A stretch of 49,311 nt of DNA. Origin: Glomus cerebriforme. Its lineage: Eukaryota > Glomeromycota > Glomeromycetes > Glomerales > Glomeraceae. The notes beneath the pieces were generated by a model. The model was not told the DNA's origin. It worked only from the letters and a program-made list of their open reading frames with translations, and did not search any database. The stretch is taken from NCBI GenBank assembly GCA_003550305.1, contig QKYT01000033.1, positions 84,283 to 133,593 of the forward strand, in the 5' to 3' direction. Position numbers and translations under genes: made by a program. This document shows positions 23,576-35,648 of the stretch, one piece after another (positions within the stretch are counted from its first letter, which is position 1; every line of letters starts with the position of its first letter).

Positions 23576-25064
23576 ACAATCGATATAATATTTTTAGGAT
23601 GTGTTTTCTATACGCAAGACCAAGGTGGTTTGGTCCTTTCAATTGACATTCCTAATTTTTCTAATTTTCCTGAATTCCATAAATCTCTAAATCAATATCA
23701 GGATTAAAAAATATAATCTTCTGTTGACTTGACCCCTGGTTTATATCCTTGGAACTTTGGGGGTTAGAATTTATTATTTATAAATGATAAGATATTATTG
23801 TTACTTTAAAATATTAAATACCAATTTTCATGCCAAATTTTTAATATCTTTCTAATTTAGTATTAGCTCGTTTATAAAATTAACTCTATTTGATAACCGT
23901 TATCACCATCATTAAAAATTCAATTTTCTCTTCCCAAATTTATTCGACAACTTCGAATGAACGATTAAATTTGATAAAAAAAGTTTTAGTTGAATAGTTT
24001 CAAAAAAAAGTAACCTTTCTATTAATGCCGTATCTTTGTAAATTCAGTCTTTCGAGTATTGATAAATCTTGTTAAAGGTACAATGGACGCGTTTAAGTGG
24101 AATATTATTGGATGTATCAATTGAAGGGGGAAGCTTTGTGTTGCTTTGATAGGATAATCCGAAAAATTATCGGAATTAATGAAAATACGGATAGAGATAG
24201 ATAGATAGACCAATTTAAAAACAACACTAACTATAGTTTTCCATTCGATTTTATTTTTAAATAAGATAACAGATACCTGAAGTTTTGATATGAACTTTCA
24301 AGCTTGGTAATTCTTTTTGTTAAAAAAGAGGTATAAAGAGATATCAGTTACTACAAAAGTAAAGTTGGCGTTGAGTCATTAGATAATAGACGTTTCATAT
24401 TTTTTTGCATTCTGACCATTTAAAGACCGATTTGAAAGGTTTTAATTACACAAAAAAAAAGTCGTTATCGAAAAAGCGGTGTGTCACGTGTCACATACGG
24501 AAACTTTGTTTCAATCAATCATATTAATTAAAATGAAATTAATAATACTTATAACTTTATTTAATTCTATTTATTTTATATAATTAATTATACATATTAA
24601 TTATACATAAATCTTATCTGTTCTAATAAATAATATATTATTATTATATATGAAATTTCTAAAAAAAAAAACGAAAATATTTTATACATTAATCAATTTA
24701 TAGGAGAACTATATACAAATTATAAATCAAGCGAATTGGAATATTTTAAAAAATTTCTATAAAGGGAAAAAGATAATTAGAAAGAACTAATATACAAAGG
24801 TAATTATTATTCTTAAAGACCACAAAAAAAAATAAATAAATAAATAATATAAATTAAAAAAAAAGGAGGCGATAATGCTTCATAATCTATATACAGCTTA
24901 CAATGATATTAGAATCACTTAAACAAAATGCTTGTATTTAATATATTACAATCATGGAGGGATAAATCATATCAATTTTTTTCCGTAAACTCTAATAAAT
25001 AAACAAATCAATTTAATCAATATAATCAATTTTAAACGAAAAAAAATCAAAGGTTATAAAATTC
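23576..25064. other. Intergenic
   Basis: No gene is supported. It contains a short GATA microsatellite at about 24190-24208 and a CACGTG E-box inside TCACGTGTCA (core 24485-24490). The 24022-24213 minus frame looks like chance. Confidence 0.55.
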
Positions 25065-26325
25065 TTACCTGTATGACTTACAATAAGTCTTGAGTTTAGA
25101 AACTTCTTCATACATAGTTTTTATGGTTTCATCAAATTCAGATTCACTTATTTTCAAAAATTCACAAAATTCTATTTTCTTTAATTCTAATCTTTTAAAT
25201 AAATTTTGACAAACCTAGAAAACAAAGAAAATTTGTAAGCTTAATCATAAATCATAAAAAGATTACACGGTTAGAAATGATAATTACCAATTGTGAAAGC
25301 CTTCCACCAAAAAGTGGAGTAATTCTATATTCTGAACGTATTGATTTAGGATTAATCGATTTGATGGAAGTTAAACCTTTTTGAAATACGGAAGGATCTA
25401 AACGATGAATTCCTAATTTCAAATTAAATTCATCATCTATAAAAGTCAACAAAATTAGTATAATCGTTTATTGATAGATTAAGTTAAACTTGATTACAAA
25501 ATAAATTTACTTACAAGCTTTAAACATCTTTTTAGTCATATGACCGGCATTAGAAAAAGGAGATAATTCCATTAATTCTATCCAACCTCCAGGTTTCAAT
25601 ACTCTAACCATGTCCGGTAAAATATATTCTTGCCAATCAGTTTCATTCACGGAAGTAAAAAATCTTTGATGTACGAAATCAAATGTATCATCAGGAAAGG
25701 GTAATCCCTCCATTAAATTGTGATGAAGAAATGCAGCATTTGGTAATGGAATTTCTATTCTAGCACGGTCCGCATCATCATCTATACCAACAAATGTCGA
25801 ATTAGGATATTCCGTAGCTAAATCGCTCATCCAAATCCCACTTCCACATCTATATAATATAAGATTTAGATATTAAATATTATTAGATTAAACAAATAAC
25901 AAAACGAATAAAAAAAAAATGAATAATACAAAACAGCGATCACATAAAGAATAAGGAAATACTTACTGAACATCCAATACACTAGTACCTCCTGGCGCAA
26001 AAATTTCTTCAACTGGGGAAGAATGATTACTTCTCCAAACGCATTTACTAAATAAATAATGTTGCATTTGTAATCTTTCAATATTTTTGTCAGCGCTTGG
26101 TAAAAAATATTCACCCCCTTCAATATTCCGTAATTCTTTTGAATCTGAAGGTGGCAAAGAATCATTAAATGAGTTTATAGTTATTTCATCGTTATCACTA
26201 CGTTGACCGGATGATGATGATGAAGTTTCAGAAGTTGATGGATCAGTATGTCTTCGCTTGTTTTTATTTTTTTTTGATTTTGTAACATTAGAAGAATTGA
26301 TCCACTGTGAATCTCGAAACATCAT
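25065..26325 (-). CDS. SAM-dependent methyltransferase B (class I)
   Basis: Four exons on the minus strand: 26325-25967, 25849-25515, 25436-25288 and 25214-25065, giving 330 residues. Motif I is VLDVQCGSGIW (116-126), split by intron 1. Later motifs are FVGID (acidic post-I), DDTFDFVHQRF and DMVRVLKPGGWIELMEL. The N-terminal 65 residues are a Lys/Ser-rich low-complexity tail (SKKNKNKRRHTDPSTSETSS) absent from paralogue A. The C-terminal part (FNLKLGIHRLDPSVFQKGLT...) aligns with that of A. The substrate is unknown. The stop TAA overlaps a donor-like AG|GTAAGAA, so a further small terminal exon cannot be excluded. An exon matching A's ending (VYGQKA) was looked for downstream and not found. 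Confidence 0.85.
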
Positions 26326-27619
26326 TTAGAAAAAAAGGGGGAAGGGGAAGAAAAAAAAACAAATTATTTATTAAGAATAAAATTTTGAAGGCTAATAATG
26401 TCGCAAAAAAAAAAACTTTTCAAAAAAAAAAAAAAGAAAGCAAAGGTTTAACTATCTATTTAAATTATTTTATTTTAAACTTGAAAAAAAAAATATAATT
26501 TTTTTAAAAAAAAAAGTTTGTTGCTTTAATTGTTTATATTTATTTATAAGAAAAAATGTTTACGAATAAGATAATCTCATCAAGTGTTGTTGCGGAATTG
26601 ACACATTTTAAGTTTAAGATGATGCAGGATTCTTATCTAACTGGTCAAAATTAATTGATAATGATAAGGTCATATTTAACTAAATAAATATGCATTTGGC
26701 AGATTCGCGAATTATACACGAGTATAAATAATAATTTATAATCAACAAATTAAAAAATTTTTAAAGGAGTATCAATAAAACCATAAAGAAATTAAAAGGT
26801 AATTACTTATTTGGTAAACAGTTGAATTCTCATGTACTGTATTTTATTATTATTAGCGAATCCTTTAAAATTTGATTTACGGCATATGCATTGAATGCAT
26901 TACATTAAATTTATAATTCGATCTATTAGTAAAAATTTCAGCAGTTAAACATTACAACATTACCCTTCACATTGTCACACTTTTTTGCAGATCTATTTAT
27001 TTCATTTTAATCAAAAGGAAAAATTAATAAAATAAATAAATATTTATTTTAATACCAATTCTGGTAAATATGAGTTAAGGAATTTGATCACGTTGAACTA
27101 AACAAATATAAACGGTCACGATGCCATAAATTTTGACATAAAAAATTTGAAAAAAATATTTTTTTTTCATATTTAATGAAAAAGAAAAGATTGATTATCA
27201 AATAACTGTTCCGGTCATTTATCGGTCACATGTTGAAGATAAAGTCATGAGTTTATCATCCTACGGAATCAACCGATATGTTTTAAAATGAACACTTGAT
27301 CGTTTTTATAATTAAACCTGTAAAAAAACTAGAATCTTACAATGAAACATCAAAATAGGGAGTGAAAATTGACGTGAATTTGGTTCGGTTGCCTGATTAT
27401 AAAGGCGAATGGCGTAGAAAAAACTTTTGACGTATGATTATATAAGGGGTATATGGCGTTATTTTATTGGGGAAAGTTAACTATTCTTTAAAGGTTTAGA
27501 TATGTAGATAAATTGCGTAAAGATTTACGATTTACATAAAATTTAAAGTTTTTTAAAATATATATAAATATATATAAATGCATCTTGCCTTTTTTAATCC
27601 ATTCTCTTTTTTAATAATC
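26326..27619. other. Divergent intergenic region: methyltransferase B (-) and K+ channel (+)
   Basis: This must hold both promoters. Two TATATAAA boxes near 27561 and 27571 serve the channel side. An A-rich stretch (26330-26520) lies directly upstream of methyltransferase B. No gene is seen. Confidence 0.55.
27561..27578 (+). promoter_or_regulatory. Tandem TATA boxes of the K+ channel gene
   Basis: TATATAAA occurs at 27561-27568 and 27571-27578, 42-59 bases before the start codon. This close spacing would imply a very short 5' leader. Confidence 0.4.
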
Positions 27620-29334
27620 ATGAACAACATGGACGATTCATTACCTGTACAAGAAAATGAGTCGCAAACTTCAAGAATGGCAACGATTGATTCCGATGAA
27701 GGCATCGAATCACTCTCTAGCAATCTATCCATGTAATAAAATATTTACAAATGATTGGATATTTTTTAATTATAAAAATCATTAAAACGTTTAAAATTTG
27801 TTTAAAATTACAGGAGCTCCAATATTTATGAAGGAAATCTATTTCATAAAAAAATCTTATACCCATTTGGATATAAAATTAGTTTAAGAAAAGTAGGTAA
27901 AATTTTTTTTTCGTATTAAAAAAATATATATATACTTAAAAAAAAATTTAATGATGTAGAATGTTTTTTTTTCTTACAAAGAGTAAGTTCGTATATATAC
28001 CTCGTCCTGAAATTGACTTATACCGAACACCTTTACAAAGAAAATTATATTATTTCTTTGAGGAACCTCAGTCTAAGAAAGCCCAAGCTTTTGCTTGTTT
28101 TTCTACTTTATGTATATTTTTTACTATAATAATTATTTGTCTTGATTCGTTACCAACTTTTTTTGTTATCAAAAATGTGAACATTCACTTGTGGTAATTA
28201 TATATTTATATATATATTTATTTAGTTATATTATAAATACGTACGAACTATCTTATCATTATTTTTTTTTTATTTTATTTTTAGGCTCCCATTTGATATT
28301 ATAATTGTTTTAGTATTTACTGTAGATTATTTTGGAAGATTTTTTGCTTCTCCAAAAAAATGGAAATATGTAATAATGCCATCCAATATATTGAATTTGA
28401 TATCAATCGTACCATTTTATGTTCAAATATTAAGTCCCTTTTCTGCAGATACAACCCTTCGATTTACAAGGATTTTACGATTGACTAGAATTCTTAAATC
28501 ATTAGAACGTATAGGAACATTTTCCGATGGATTCATGGTACAGTTTAATTATTTTAAAGTTTGCATTTATTAAATTTTATTAAATGGATTATTCTCAATC
28601 ATTCTTAAATTATACTATTCTTATAGATTACGACAAATATAATCATATTATCGTTAATTAGAATATTTTTAAATTCTATATATTTTATACTTATATTATT
28701 ATTGTCAGCAACTCTTATATATTATGCTGAAAGAGGAGAATTTGATTCTACTACAAGTACATGGTATAGAAAGTTACCAAGTGGAGAAACGGAACAAAGT
28801 CCATTTCAATCCGTATTTCACGGTTTATATTGGAGCATAGCTACAATGACAACAACAGGTTATGGAGATATAATTCCAATAACAGCACTTGGACAATGTG
28901 TTGGCGCGTTAACTGCTTTATCAGGAATTTTAGTTATTGCGACAACTTCTGCTATTATTGGAATAAATTCTGACTTGGAATGGTCAAAATATCAACGAAA
29001 TAAAATTAAAGTGACTTTTTTAGATATGTGGCAAGCAATTGATGATAAAGATATTTATAATGCAAGTCATAGCGAACAAAACAAAAGAATAAAGACTTTA
29101 GAATTTCATCATCATACTTTAGCGAGTCTCATAGAAGACATTCAAAAAAATTTTAATGAGATTAATGGAATTGAATCTCTGATGTATGTAACTAAATATA
29201 AGGAGTTAAGGATTGATAATAATCAAGCAATTGAAAAATTATCTAAATTAGAATTTGAGATGAAAAAATATGAACTTCTTTTAGGGAATATCGATGATTA
29301 TGAACCTATTGATTTGAATCAAAAAAATAGATAA
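27620..29334 (+). CDS. Voltage-gated potassium channel (six-TM Kv type)
   Basis: Five exons: 27620-27732, 27814-27892, 27982-28193, 28285-28558 and 28627-29334, giving 461 residues. S1 is about 100-120. S2 (about 136-155) contains TVDYFGRFF, the usual acidic/Arg pattern, followed by SPKKW as in Kv channels. S3 is about 167-185. S4 is LRFTRILRLTRILK with Arg at 194, 197, 200 and 203 and Lys at 206, a complete voltage sensor. S5 is about 229-258, and the pore helix leads into the filter TTTGYGD (301-307). The form TTTGYGD rather than TTVGYGD is familiar from plant Shaker channels. The C-terminus (about 345-450) is Glu/Lys-rich and probably coiled-coil; no cyclic-nucleotide domain or ankyrins are seen. 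The channel would conduct K+ across a membrane when depolarised. Exon 2 uses donor GTAGGT, because the GTAA site four bases later breaks the frame. Confidence 0.9.
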
Positions 29335-29630
29335 AAATTAGATTGAATATCTTTTTTAAAATCAAGTTAAAAATCTTGTTTATATAGACTTTTATTCCCA
29401 CGATGGAAAAACATTTCTTAATTTATTTATTACATTAGAGAACAATGTTTTTCGTGATTTTTAAATCTGAACGATTATAAAAAAATATATATATTATTCC
29501 ATAGTACTACCATGCGATTGTACCAATAAAACAAACAGAAAATAAAATGCTTCTCAGATCTTTCCTAAAAATCGTGTCATATCCATTTAACGTACGTTCC
29601 ACATAACGATAACGTGATTAGGACTTAGTT

Positions 29631-29640
29631 TATATATATA
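29631..29640 (+). promoter_or_regulatory. Probable TATA box of the VIT1/CCC1 gene
   Basis: TATATATATA lies 87-96 bases before the start codon at 29727 and about 300 bases after the stop of the channel gene. The transporter therefore appears to have its own promoter in this short same-strand gap. Confidence 0.4.
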
Positions 29641-29726
29641 ATTGTTTGTTTATCTCAATTTTTAAGTTTAACGATTAAATTTTTTTTTTTTTTTTTTTGA
29701 TCTTTTAAAAAAAAAAGTCATTCAAA

Positions 29727-31150
29727 ATGATGGCCTTTCGTCAAATATTTCAACGTCGACCTGCTCATCATACTCCTCACCATTATGATACAATTCCAGA
29801 AGATGTTCATGACCAATATTATCATGTAAATATAGTAAAAATATAATTTTTTTGAGATTTTAAAGAATGTTTTTTATTTATTTTTTTTTTTGACAAATTT
29901 TTTAGGCAGAAGATCATTTTGAATCACCAGAATTAATTCGTGACATGATTCTTGGAATTAGCGACGGTTTAACGGTAAAAAGCTGAGCATGGGCTTTTTT
30001 TTTTTTTGTTGTTTTGAAAAATGTTGGTACCCTGATTTAAACGTATAAATAGGTGCCCTTCGCTTTATCCGCTGGATTATCTTCTATGGGGAAGAGTCAC
30101 CTTGTTATTACCGGAGGATTGGCCGGTTTGTCAAATTAAATTGTTCAATTTTATATTAAATTTTACCAAAAATTAATCAATTGTATAATTATAGAACTTA
30201 TTTCTGGTGCAATCTCAATGGGATTAGGCGGGTATGTATCATTTTGGATAAAAATATTCTATTTTTGAGGTTGAATTGTATATAGAGATATATTTTTACC
30301 TTGATTTAGATACCTAAGTGCAAAGTCAGAAGCTGAACATTATAATGCCGAGAGAAGGAGAGAAGAATGGGAAGGTAATTCTCAATTTTCTGATGTGAAT
30401 AATTACAAGTTGATGTAAGATTCATAGGAATTATTATTATTTTCTTTTTTAAGTGGCAAATTGTTTAGAAGCAGAAATTCAAGAAATTTATGGTATGTAC
30501 TTTTTTGAAAAAAAAAAGATCAAAAATAATTTAATTAAAATGATTTATTTATTACCTTTTTTTATTTTTGCTGATAATAGATATTATGTCACCTTACGGA
30601 TTGGATAAAGATGCTTTGGCACCTGTTATTGAAAAATTTAAATCTGATCCTCAAAAGTTCGTTGATTTTATGATGAAGTTTGAGTTAAATCTTGAAAAGC
30701 CCAATCCTTCAAGATCATGGGTGAGTTTTAAAAATATAGCCTTTCTGATAAATGTAATGATTTAAATTAAAAAAATAATAGTTTGTATCCTCTTTTATAG
30801 CAAAGTGCCATGACGATTGGATTTTCCTATTTCGTTGCCGGTTTAATACCGTTAATTCCTTATTTCTTTATTGATGATGTTCTTATAGGACTTTATGTTA
30901 GTAGTTTAGTAACTTTAGTATGTCTTCTAATTTTTGGATACCTTAAAGCAGTTTTCACTTCACCTGAAAAAGCTTGGTGGGGTGCTATACAAACTGCACT
31001 TGTTGGTGGCATTGCAGCAGGTGAGAAAATTTCTATTTGTAATTTTATATTAAAGTTATACTATTATTATTAACATTGATGCTTTTTTTTTTAAAAAAAA
31101 ACAAAGCTGCTTCTTATGGGGGAGTTTGGTTAATAGAAAATAGGGATTAA
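29727..31150 (+). CDS. Vacuolar iron/manganese transporter (VIT1/CCC1 family)
   Basis: Nine exons: 29727-29825, 29906-29974, 30053-30125, 30195-30231, 30310-30374, 30454-30492, 30581-30720, 30801-31020 and 31107-31150. All have GT...AG junctions and the frame is kept, giving 205 residues. The start of TM1 shows DMILGISDGLTVPFALSAGL, the family hallmark. TM2 has ELISGAISMGLGGYLSAKSE. A Glu-rich cytosolic metal-binding segment follows (EAEHYNAERRREEWEVANCL, EAEIQEIYD), then three C-terminal membrane segments ending with WWGAIQTALVGGIAAAASYG. The family moves Fe2+ or Mn2+ into the vacuole in exchange for protons, for storage and detoxification. The length is slightly below yeast Ccc1 because the N-terminal tail is short and His-rich (PAHHTPHHYDT). 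Two adjacent ATG codons open the frame; the first is used here. Confidence 0.92.
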
Positions 31151-31824
31151 AGACTTTTTGGATATCTTATTTTAATTGAATCTCGTTATAACTGTTTCAA
31201 TGATTTTAATCACAGCATAATCACAACAAAAAGATTTATCATTTAACCGACTAATTATGTATTAGCTATTATTGATCTTTGTTAAACAAATTGTTTTTTT
31301 TTATCCTACATAAATCATTAAAGATTGTTTCATTATGTAACATTAAATACGCCCAATTTAAATCATTGTTTCTATTAATGTAATGTAGTCAGTCTCCTTT
31401 CATATTTAAAGTCTAGACATGTCAAAAAAAAAAAGCTTGTACATATTATTCTTAAAATCCCGGATCATGATATTATAATTTAACTAAAATGGGTTTATTA
31501 TTTGCTGAGTCTAGGCCCATTAGTGGCGTCCATGCAGTGATACAGATCATCTGTTTCTTAAATATAAACACAGACAGAGAATCTAGAACCGAATGGTCGC
31601 AGAATACAAGAATCTAAAAAATTCTATAATTACCCAAAGGAATATCGCATCTTGTCTTTTTTTTCACATTTTTAAAACACGACTCAATTTTGTTGATTTT
31701 ATTAGAAAAAAAATATATATATATTATATATAATTATTATTACTTTTTTTTTTTNTNAAAAAAAAAAAAATTTATCTTGCAGCTCTGTAACCATTAAATT
31801 AAAAAACAAACAAATTACATAAAA
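31151..31824. other. Intergenic with probable promoter of the small gene at 31825
   Basis: A TA-rich stretch (about 31713-31733) and a following T/A homopolymer with two unresolved bases (31755, 31757) precede the gene at 31825. TTTATCTTGCAG at 31771-31782 looks like an intron acceptor, so a 5'-untranslated exon further upstream is possible. No other gene is seen. Confidence 0.5.
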
Positions 31825-32064
31825 ATGTCAATCACAAATTCTACAAGCATTAAGAACGAAATTAAAACAGAAGAAATTAACGCTGAAGATCCAAACAGAG
31901 CACTAATTGTAGCCGCTGCTGTTTCTTCCGCGGTACGAGAAGCAAACCAACAAGACTGGGAAGCAGCTTGTCGTTCAATACTTGAAAATAAATCACTTAC
32001 AGAATCAGAAAAGAATTTTATCGTTGCACTCATAAAAAATAAACAAATATCAATATCAATATAA
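31825..32064 (+). CDS. Small hypothetical protein, 79 residues
   Basis: The single-exon frame has protein-like composition, richer in G+C than its flanks. An acidic start (SIKNEIKTEEINAEDPNRAL) is followed by Ala-rich helix (IVAAAVSSAVREANQQDWEA) and SILENKSLTESEKNFIVALI. There is no signal peptide or membrane segment; an all-helical cytosolic protein is the simplest reading. The family is not recognised. An overlapping minus-strand frame (31815-32033) is a shadow. A TATA-like stretch lies about 100 bases upstream. Confidence 0.6.
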   Translation: MSITNSTSIKNEIKTEEINAEDPNRALIVAAAVSSAVREANQQDWEAACRSILENKSLTESEKNFIVALIKNKQISISI

Positions 32065-32297
32065 GAAGTATATATTTTTTTTAGATTTAATTTGTAGAAA
32101 ATGTCTTTTAATTTTTCTTTTTGTAAATTTGGACTTTTTTTTTTTAGTTTAATATATTAATAAAACATTCGATTATTCAATAGAACAAAAAAAAAAAAAT
32201 TCCCTATTGTTTTTTTTAAAAAAATCATCGAACTTTATAGTTTATACTTCATGCCATTATGCAGTCTATTTAAATTATAATGTAATAATAATAAATA

Positions 32298-33693
32298 CTA
32301 TAACGTGTAATCATACGAACGCGTAATATAATCATTTTCATCTTCAAGAATATCCATCGTTGTCGTGTCATTTTCATCATTAATAATCTCTATCGTTGTC
32401 GTATCTAGTTCGAAATAAATAAATAAATTGGATTTAATTTAACATATTAACATGAATTAAATTTGTTGTGACTCTTACCAGGATCATTACAGTTATTCGA
32501 AGGATTCATTGGTATTTCTAGATGAAATTCAAAATTAATGTACAAATTCCTCACAAATTTAAGAACAAGTTCCATAGATGGTCTTTTTAAATGATCCCCA
32601 TCCCAACACGATTTTATTATTGATACAAGAAAATCTGGAGTTTCGGGATGAATTTTAGGTCTTAATTCTCTATGACAAACATCCAAAAGAAGAAACATAT
32701 CAGAAACAGAATCATTATACGGTTTAAGACCAGAACAAATTTCGCTCAAGACGATACCAAAACTATAAACATCTGCTGCTTGAGTATAACTTGTTCTACA
32801 ACGAATAAGTTCTGGTGCAATATATGAAATAACTCCGTAGAGTACTGTCGATAAAGGACAAGTCTTTAAACTCTTTGATCTTGACAAACCAAGATCAGAA
32901 ATTAGAGCTTTTCCTCCTGCAGAAATTAATATATTACCGCTATGGAAATCTGCATGGATTAATCCGGCTCTGTGAATATCAGCAAGACCTGTCGCAATAT
33001 CCACTATTAGACCGATCTTTTTCTTCCATGAAAGATTTGGATTCCTACTTAAATATTGATTCAAATTACCATTTTGCGCATATTTCATTACTAATATAAA
33101 TTCATTTGTATCTGTATCTCTGCTTATACCAAGAAGTGGAACAACCGAATTTGACTTTATACACAATATATGCGCATGAAATTCGGATAAATTCGAACAA
33201 GTGATATATTTAATAGCAACTTCTCTTCCGTTTTTAATTATTTTTGATTGAGTATCATAATCAAAAATTAATCTTGGTCTATCATTCCACTGAGCTTTAA
33301 AAACTCTACCAAAACCTCCATTCGCAATAAGATGGATTTGTTTAAGTTGTTCAAATGGAATCCAACATTCGGAATAATTTTTATTCTCTTCCTCTTTATT
33401 AATTAATTTTATTAAATATCGTAATATTAAGAATCTTATTATAAGATAGAATAGTTCAAATAAATTGATTGTGACTATAAGTCCTCTACAAATTATTGTT
33501 ATCGGCATCAAAATTACATAAATTACATTCAAAAGATGTTCAAATTTACATCTACTTTCGTCGAATCTACGAAGAAAAAAATCAATACAATTTAATCACC
33601 TATGATAGGATAAGTTTTTTTTAAAATGATCACTTACATTTTATCGTCTACTTCCATCTTAATGAGTCTTTTTAAAATTGTGGTCACACTCAT
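32298..33693 (-). CDS. Membrane-anchored protein kinase with altered catalytic motifs
   Basis: Exons on the minus strand are 33693-33638, 33566-32479 and 32404-32298, giving 416 residues. A hydrophobic stretch at about 32-73 (VIYVILMPITIICRG..., LFELFYLIIRFLILRYLI) suggests one or two membrane passes before the kinase domain. The domain has the Gly loop IANGGFGRVFKA (about 99-110), VAIK with Lys138, HADFHSGNIL (223-232) where HRDL is usual, DLGLSR (243-248) where DFG is usual, then IAPELI and DVYSFGIVLSEI. The catalytic Asp, Asn and DLG Asp are kept, so activity is plausible, but the Arg before the catalytic Asp is lost (a non-RD kinase). It resembles the large tyrosine-kinase-like expansions of mycorrhizal fungi. 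The acidic, Thr-rich tail comes from the last exon. The first exon start (MSVTTILKRLIK) is chosen because it is in frame upstream of a good GTAAGT donor. Confidence 0.85.
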
Positions 33694-35648
33694 CCATTTG
33701 TTAGGAGTTGATGGAATAATCGTAATAACTAGTCTTGATTATGATTAATTATGAATAATGGGCGTTTGTTCTAATACTATACTTTTTTTTAGATATTTCT
33801 GTTTTGTTTTTTAATATACAGTTACATACTGTATATATATTTCCAAAATTTTGAAATTTCGTGTGACCCTTCTGTCTGACAAAAGTTATGCAATCTCTTA
33901 TGTATAGTTGTGCAACGTTAAGGGTTCGGCTCGGCTATTTGATCCATAGAATTGGTCATTTGACTCTTATACAGCATAAATTGTTATCTTAATTTGTTTC
34001 GTGATGAAAGATGATAAATTTTGTTTTTGTTATTCATAAATATATAAATGGATTGGTTGCGGTTCATAGAATCAATGAAAAGATTGCTGACTAAACATAA
34101 ATTTATATTTAGATTTATTATTGTTACAAAAAATTCCCCAACTTGATCTACAAAGTGTTACCAAATGAAAATCAGGTTCGTTTTCGAAAAATAGTTTCGC
34201 TCTAATTTAAATTCGCTCTAATTTAAAATTTTTTTAGCATAATATTGCGTAAGCTCCAATTATAAATTTCATTTTATTAGTATGATGCGTAAATTAGAAA
34301 ACCAATCTAAGGGTATTTTTAAGGAGTGATACGAAAAGTTGTAGAGTCGAGTCGTCATCTTTGAATTTTGTATGGTCATGTGAAATGATCTACTCATACT
34401 CAAGTTGTATGTATTACTAGTTTTCTCGTCATACAAGGTTAAAATACCAAATATCGAAACTCGCGTCGAACACTTGTTTTTCCAAAGTTCTCTTCTTTCA
34501 CAAAAAAATTCGTGTTAAACGTTAAACAATTGTTTTTTTAAAGAAATATTCTTTATTTACAAACATCAGTTTTTTTAAAATATTCTTGTATGTTTGTAAC
34601 ATACTGTACTCTATATATGTAACTGATAATAATTATTTAATTTACTTTGTAAATCAAGTTTTACAACTGAGTATAAATAATTATACGATACATAATTCAA
34701 ATGTTATATACTTACTACTGAGTATAGTAAAATTTTCAACATCGATTTTAACACCATACTATACTCAATTGGTCAACCATAATCTACAACTTTCCAACTT
34801 ACCTATTAATGTTGTCAAAAATCTTCTATATGGAATATTCTGTGATTGGTGCCGCAGTTGTCCGTAACCATATTAGGATTTAATAGACCATCATTCGCTT
34901 TTTTCAAAGTCATGTAAAAATCACGAGTTATAGGATATGCATATTTCCTGGTATCGAGAAAAATCGAAACGGTAATAATCTTTTTTGACAACGATATAAA
35001 GTTTTTTTAAAAAAGGTAAGTATTAAAACAAGCTTTCAAACTTGGGTTCAAATAGGAAATATAAAGGCCCACGATCCATCATAAATCTTAATAAAGAGCT
35101 TAAGCTATAAACCTATATTGAAAATTCAATCGGACTAGAAATGATTATTAAGAATTTCGATTGAGAAGGCAGCGAAACATATAATAATAAAATTCGCGAT
35201 CGTAAAATTTTTGACATTGTCGAATATAAGTAATCATATTCATATATACATAATTTTTTATAAATATAAACTATATGCAAGGCACATTATAAAAGCAGAA
35301 CATTTGCTTTGTAACATCATTTAATACTGTAAATAAATTCAAAATGGATGCTTCCAAGAAAATTAATAAATCTGATATTTATTATATTTAATTTAATATA
35401 AATCTCAAAAAAGTAAGAATAAACAAAATCAAAAATATCAGGTAAATATTTATCAAAAAAAGGGTTGGTGGAGAAAGGGTAAGGGAAACTATTCAAATAA
35501 TTTACAAATAAAAAACTATTCACAATATTTATAAACAAGAGATCAATTTTACAAAAAAAAAAATAAAGATTTTGAATTCTAATTCTAAGAGAAATTATTA
35601 AATTTATTTGAGAATCTATTAAATCGATTTTCTCATCATCAAAAAACT
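33694..35648. other. Intergenic
   Basis: A TATATATA stretch at about 33830-33840 may belong to the kinase promoter. The frame at 34586-34867 (93 codons) has no recognisable family and crosses a small hairpin (34719-34729 with 34757-34767). The frame at 35317-35538 (minus) is Phe/Tyr/Asn-rich and looks like composition. Nothing else is supported. Confidence 0.5.

Noticed and set aside
34719..34767. Hairpin TGAGTATAGTA with TACTATACTCA, 27-base loop
   Set aside because: An 11-bp arm is not rare in A/T-rich DNA of this length, and no terminator or mobile-element context is seen.
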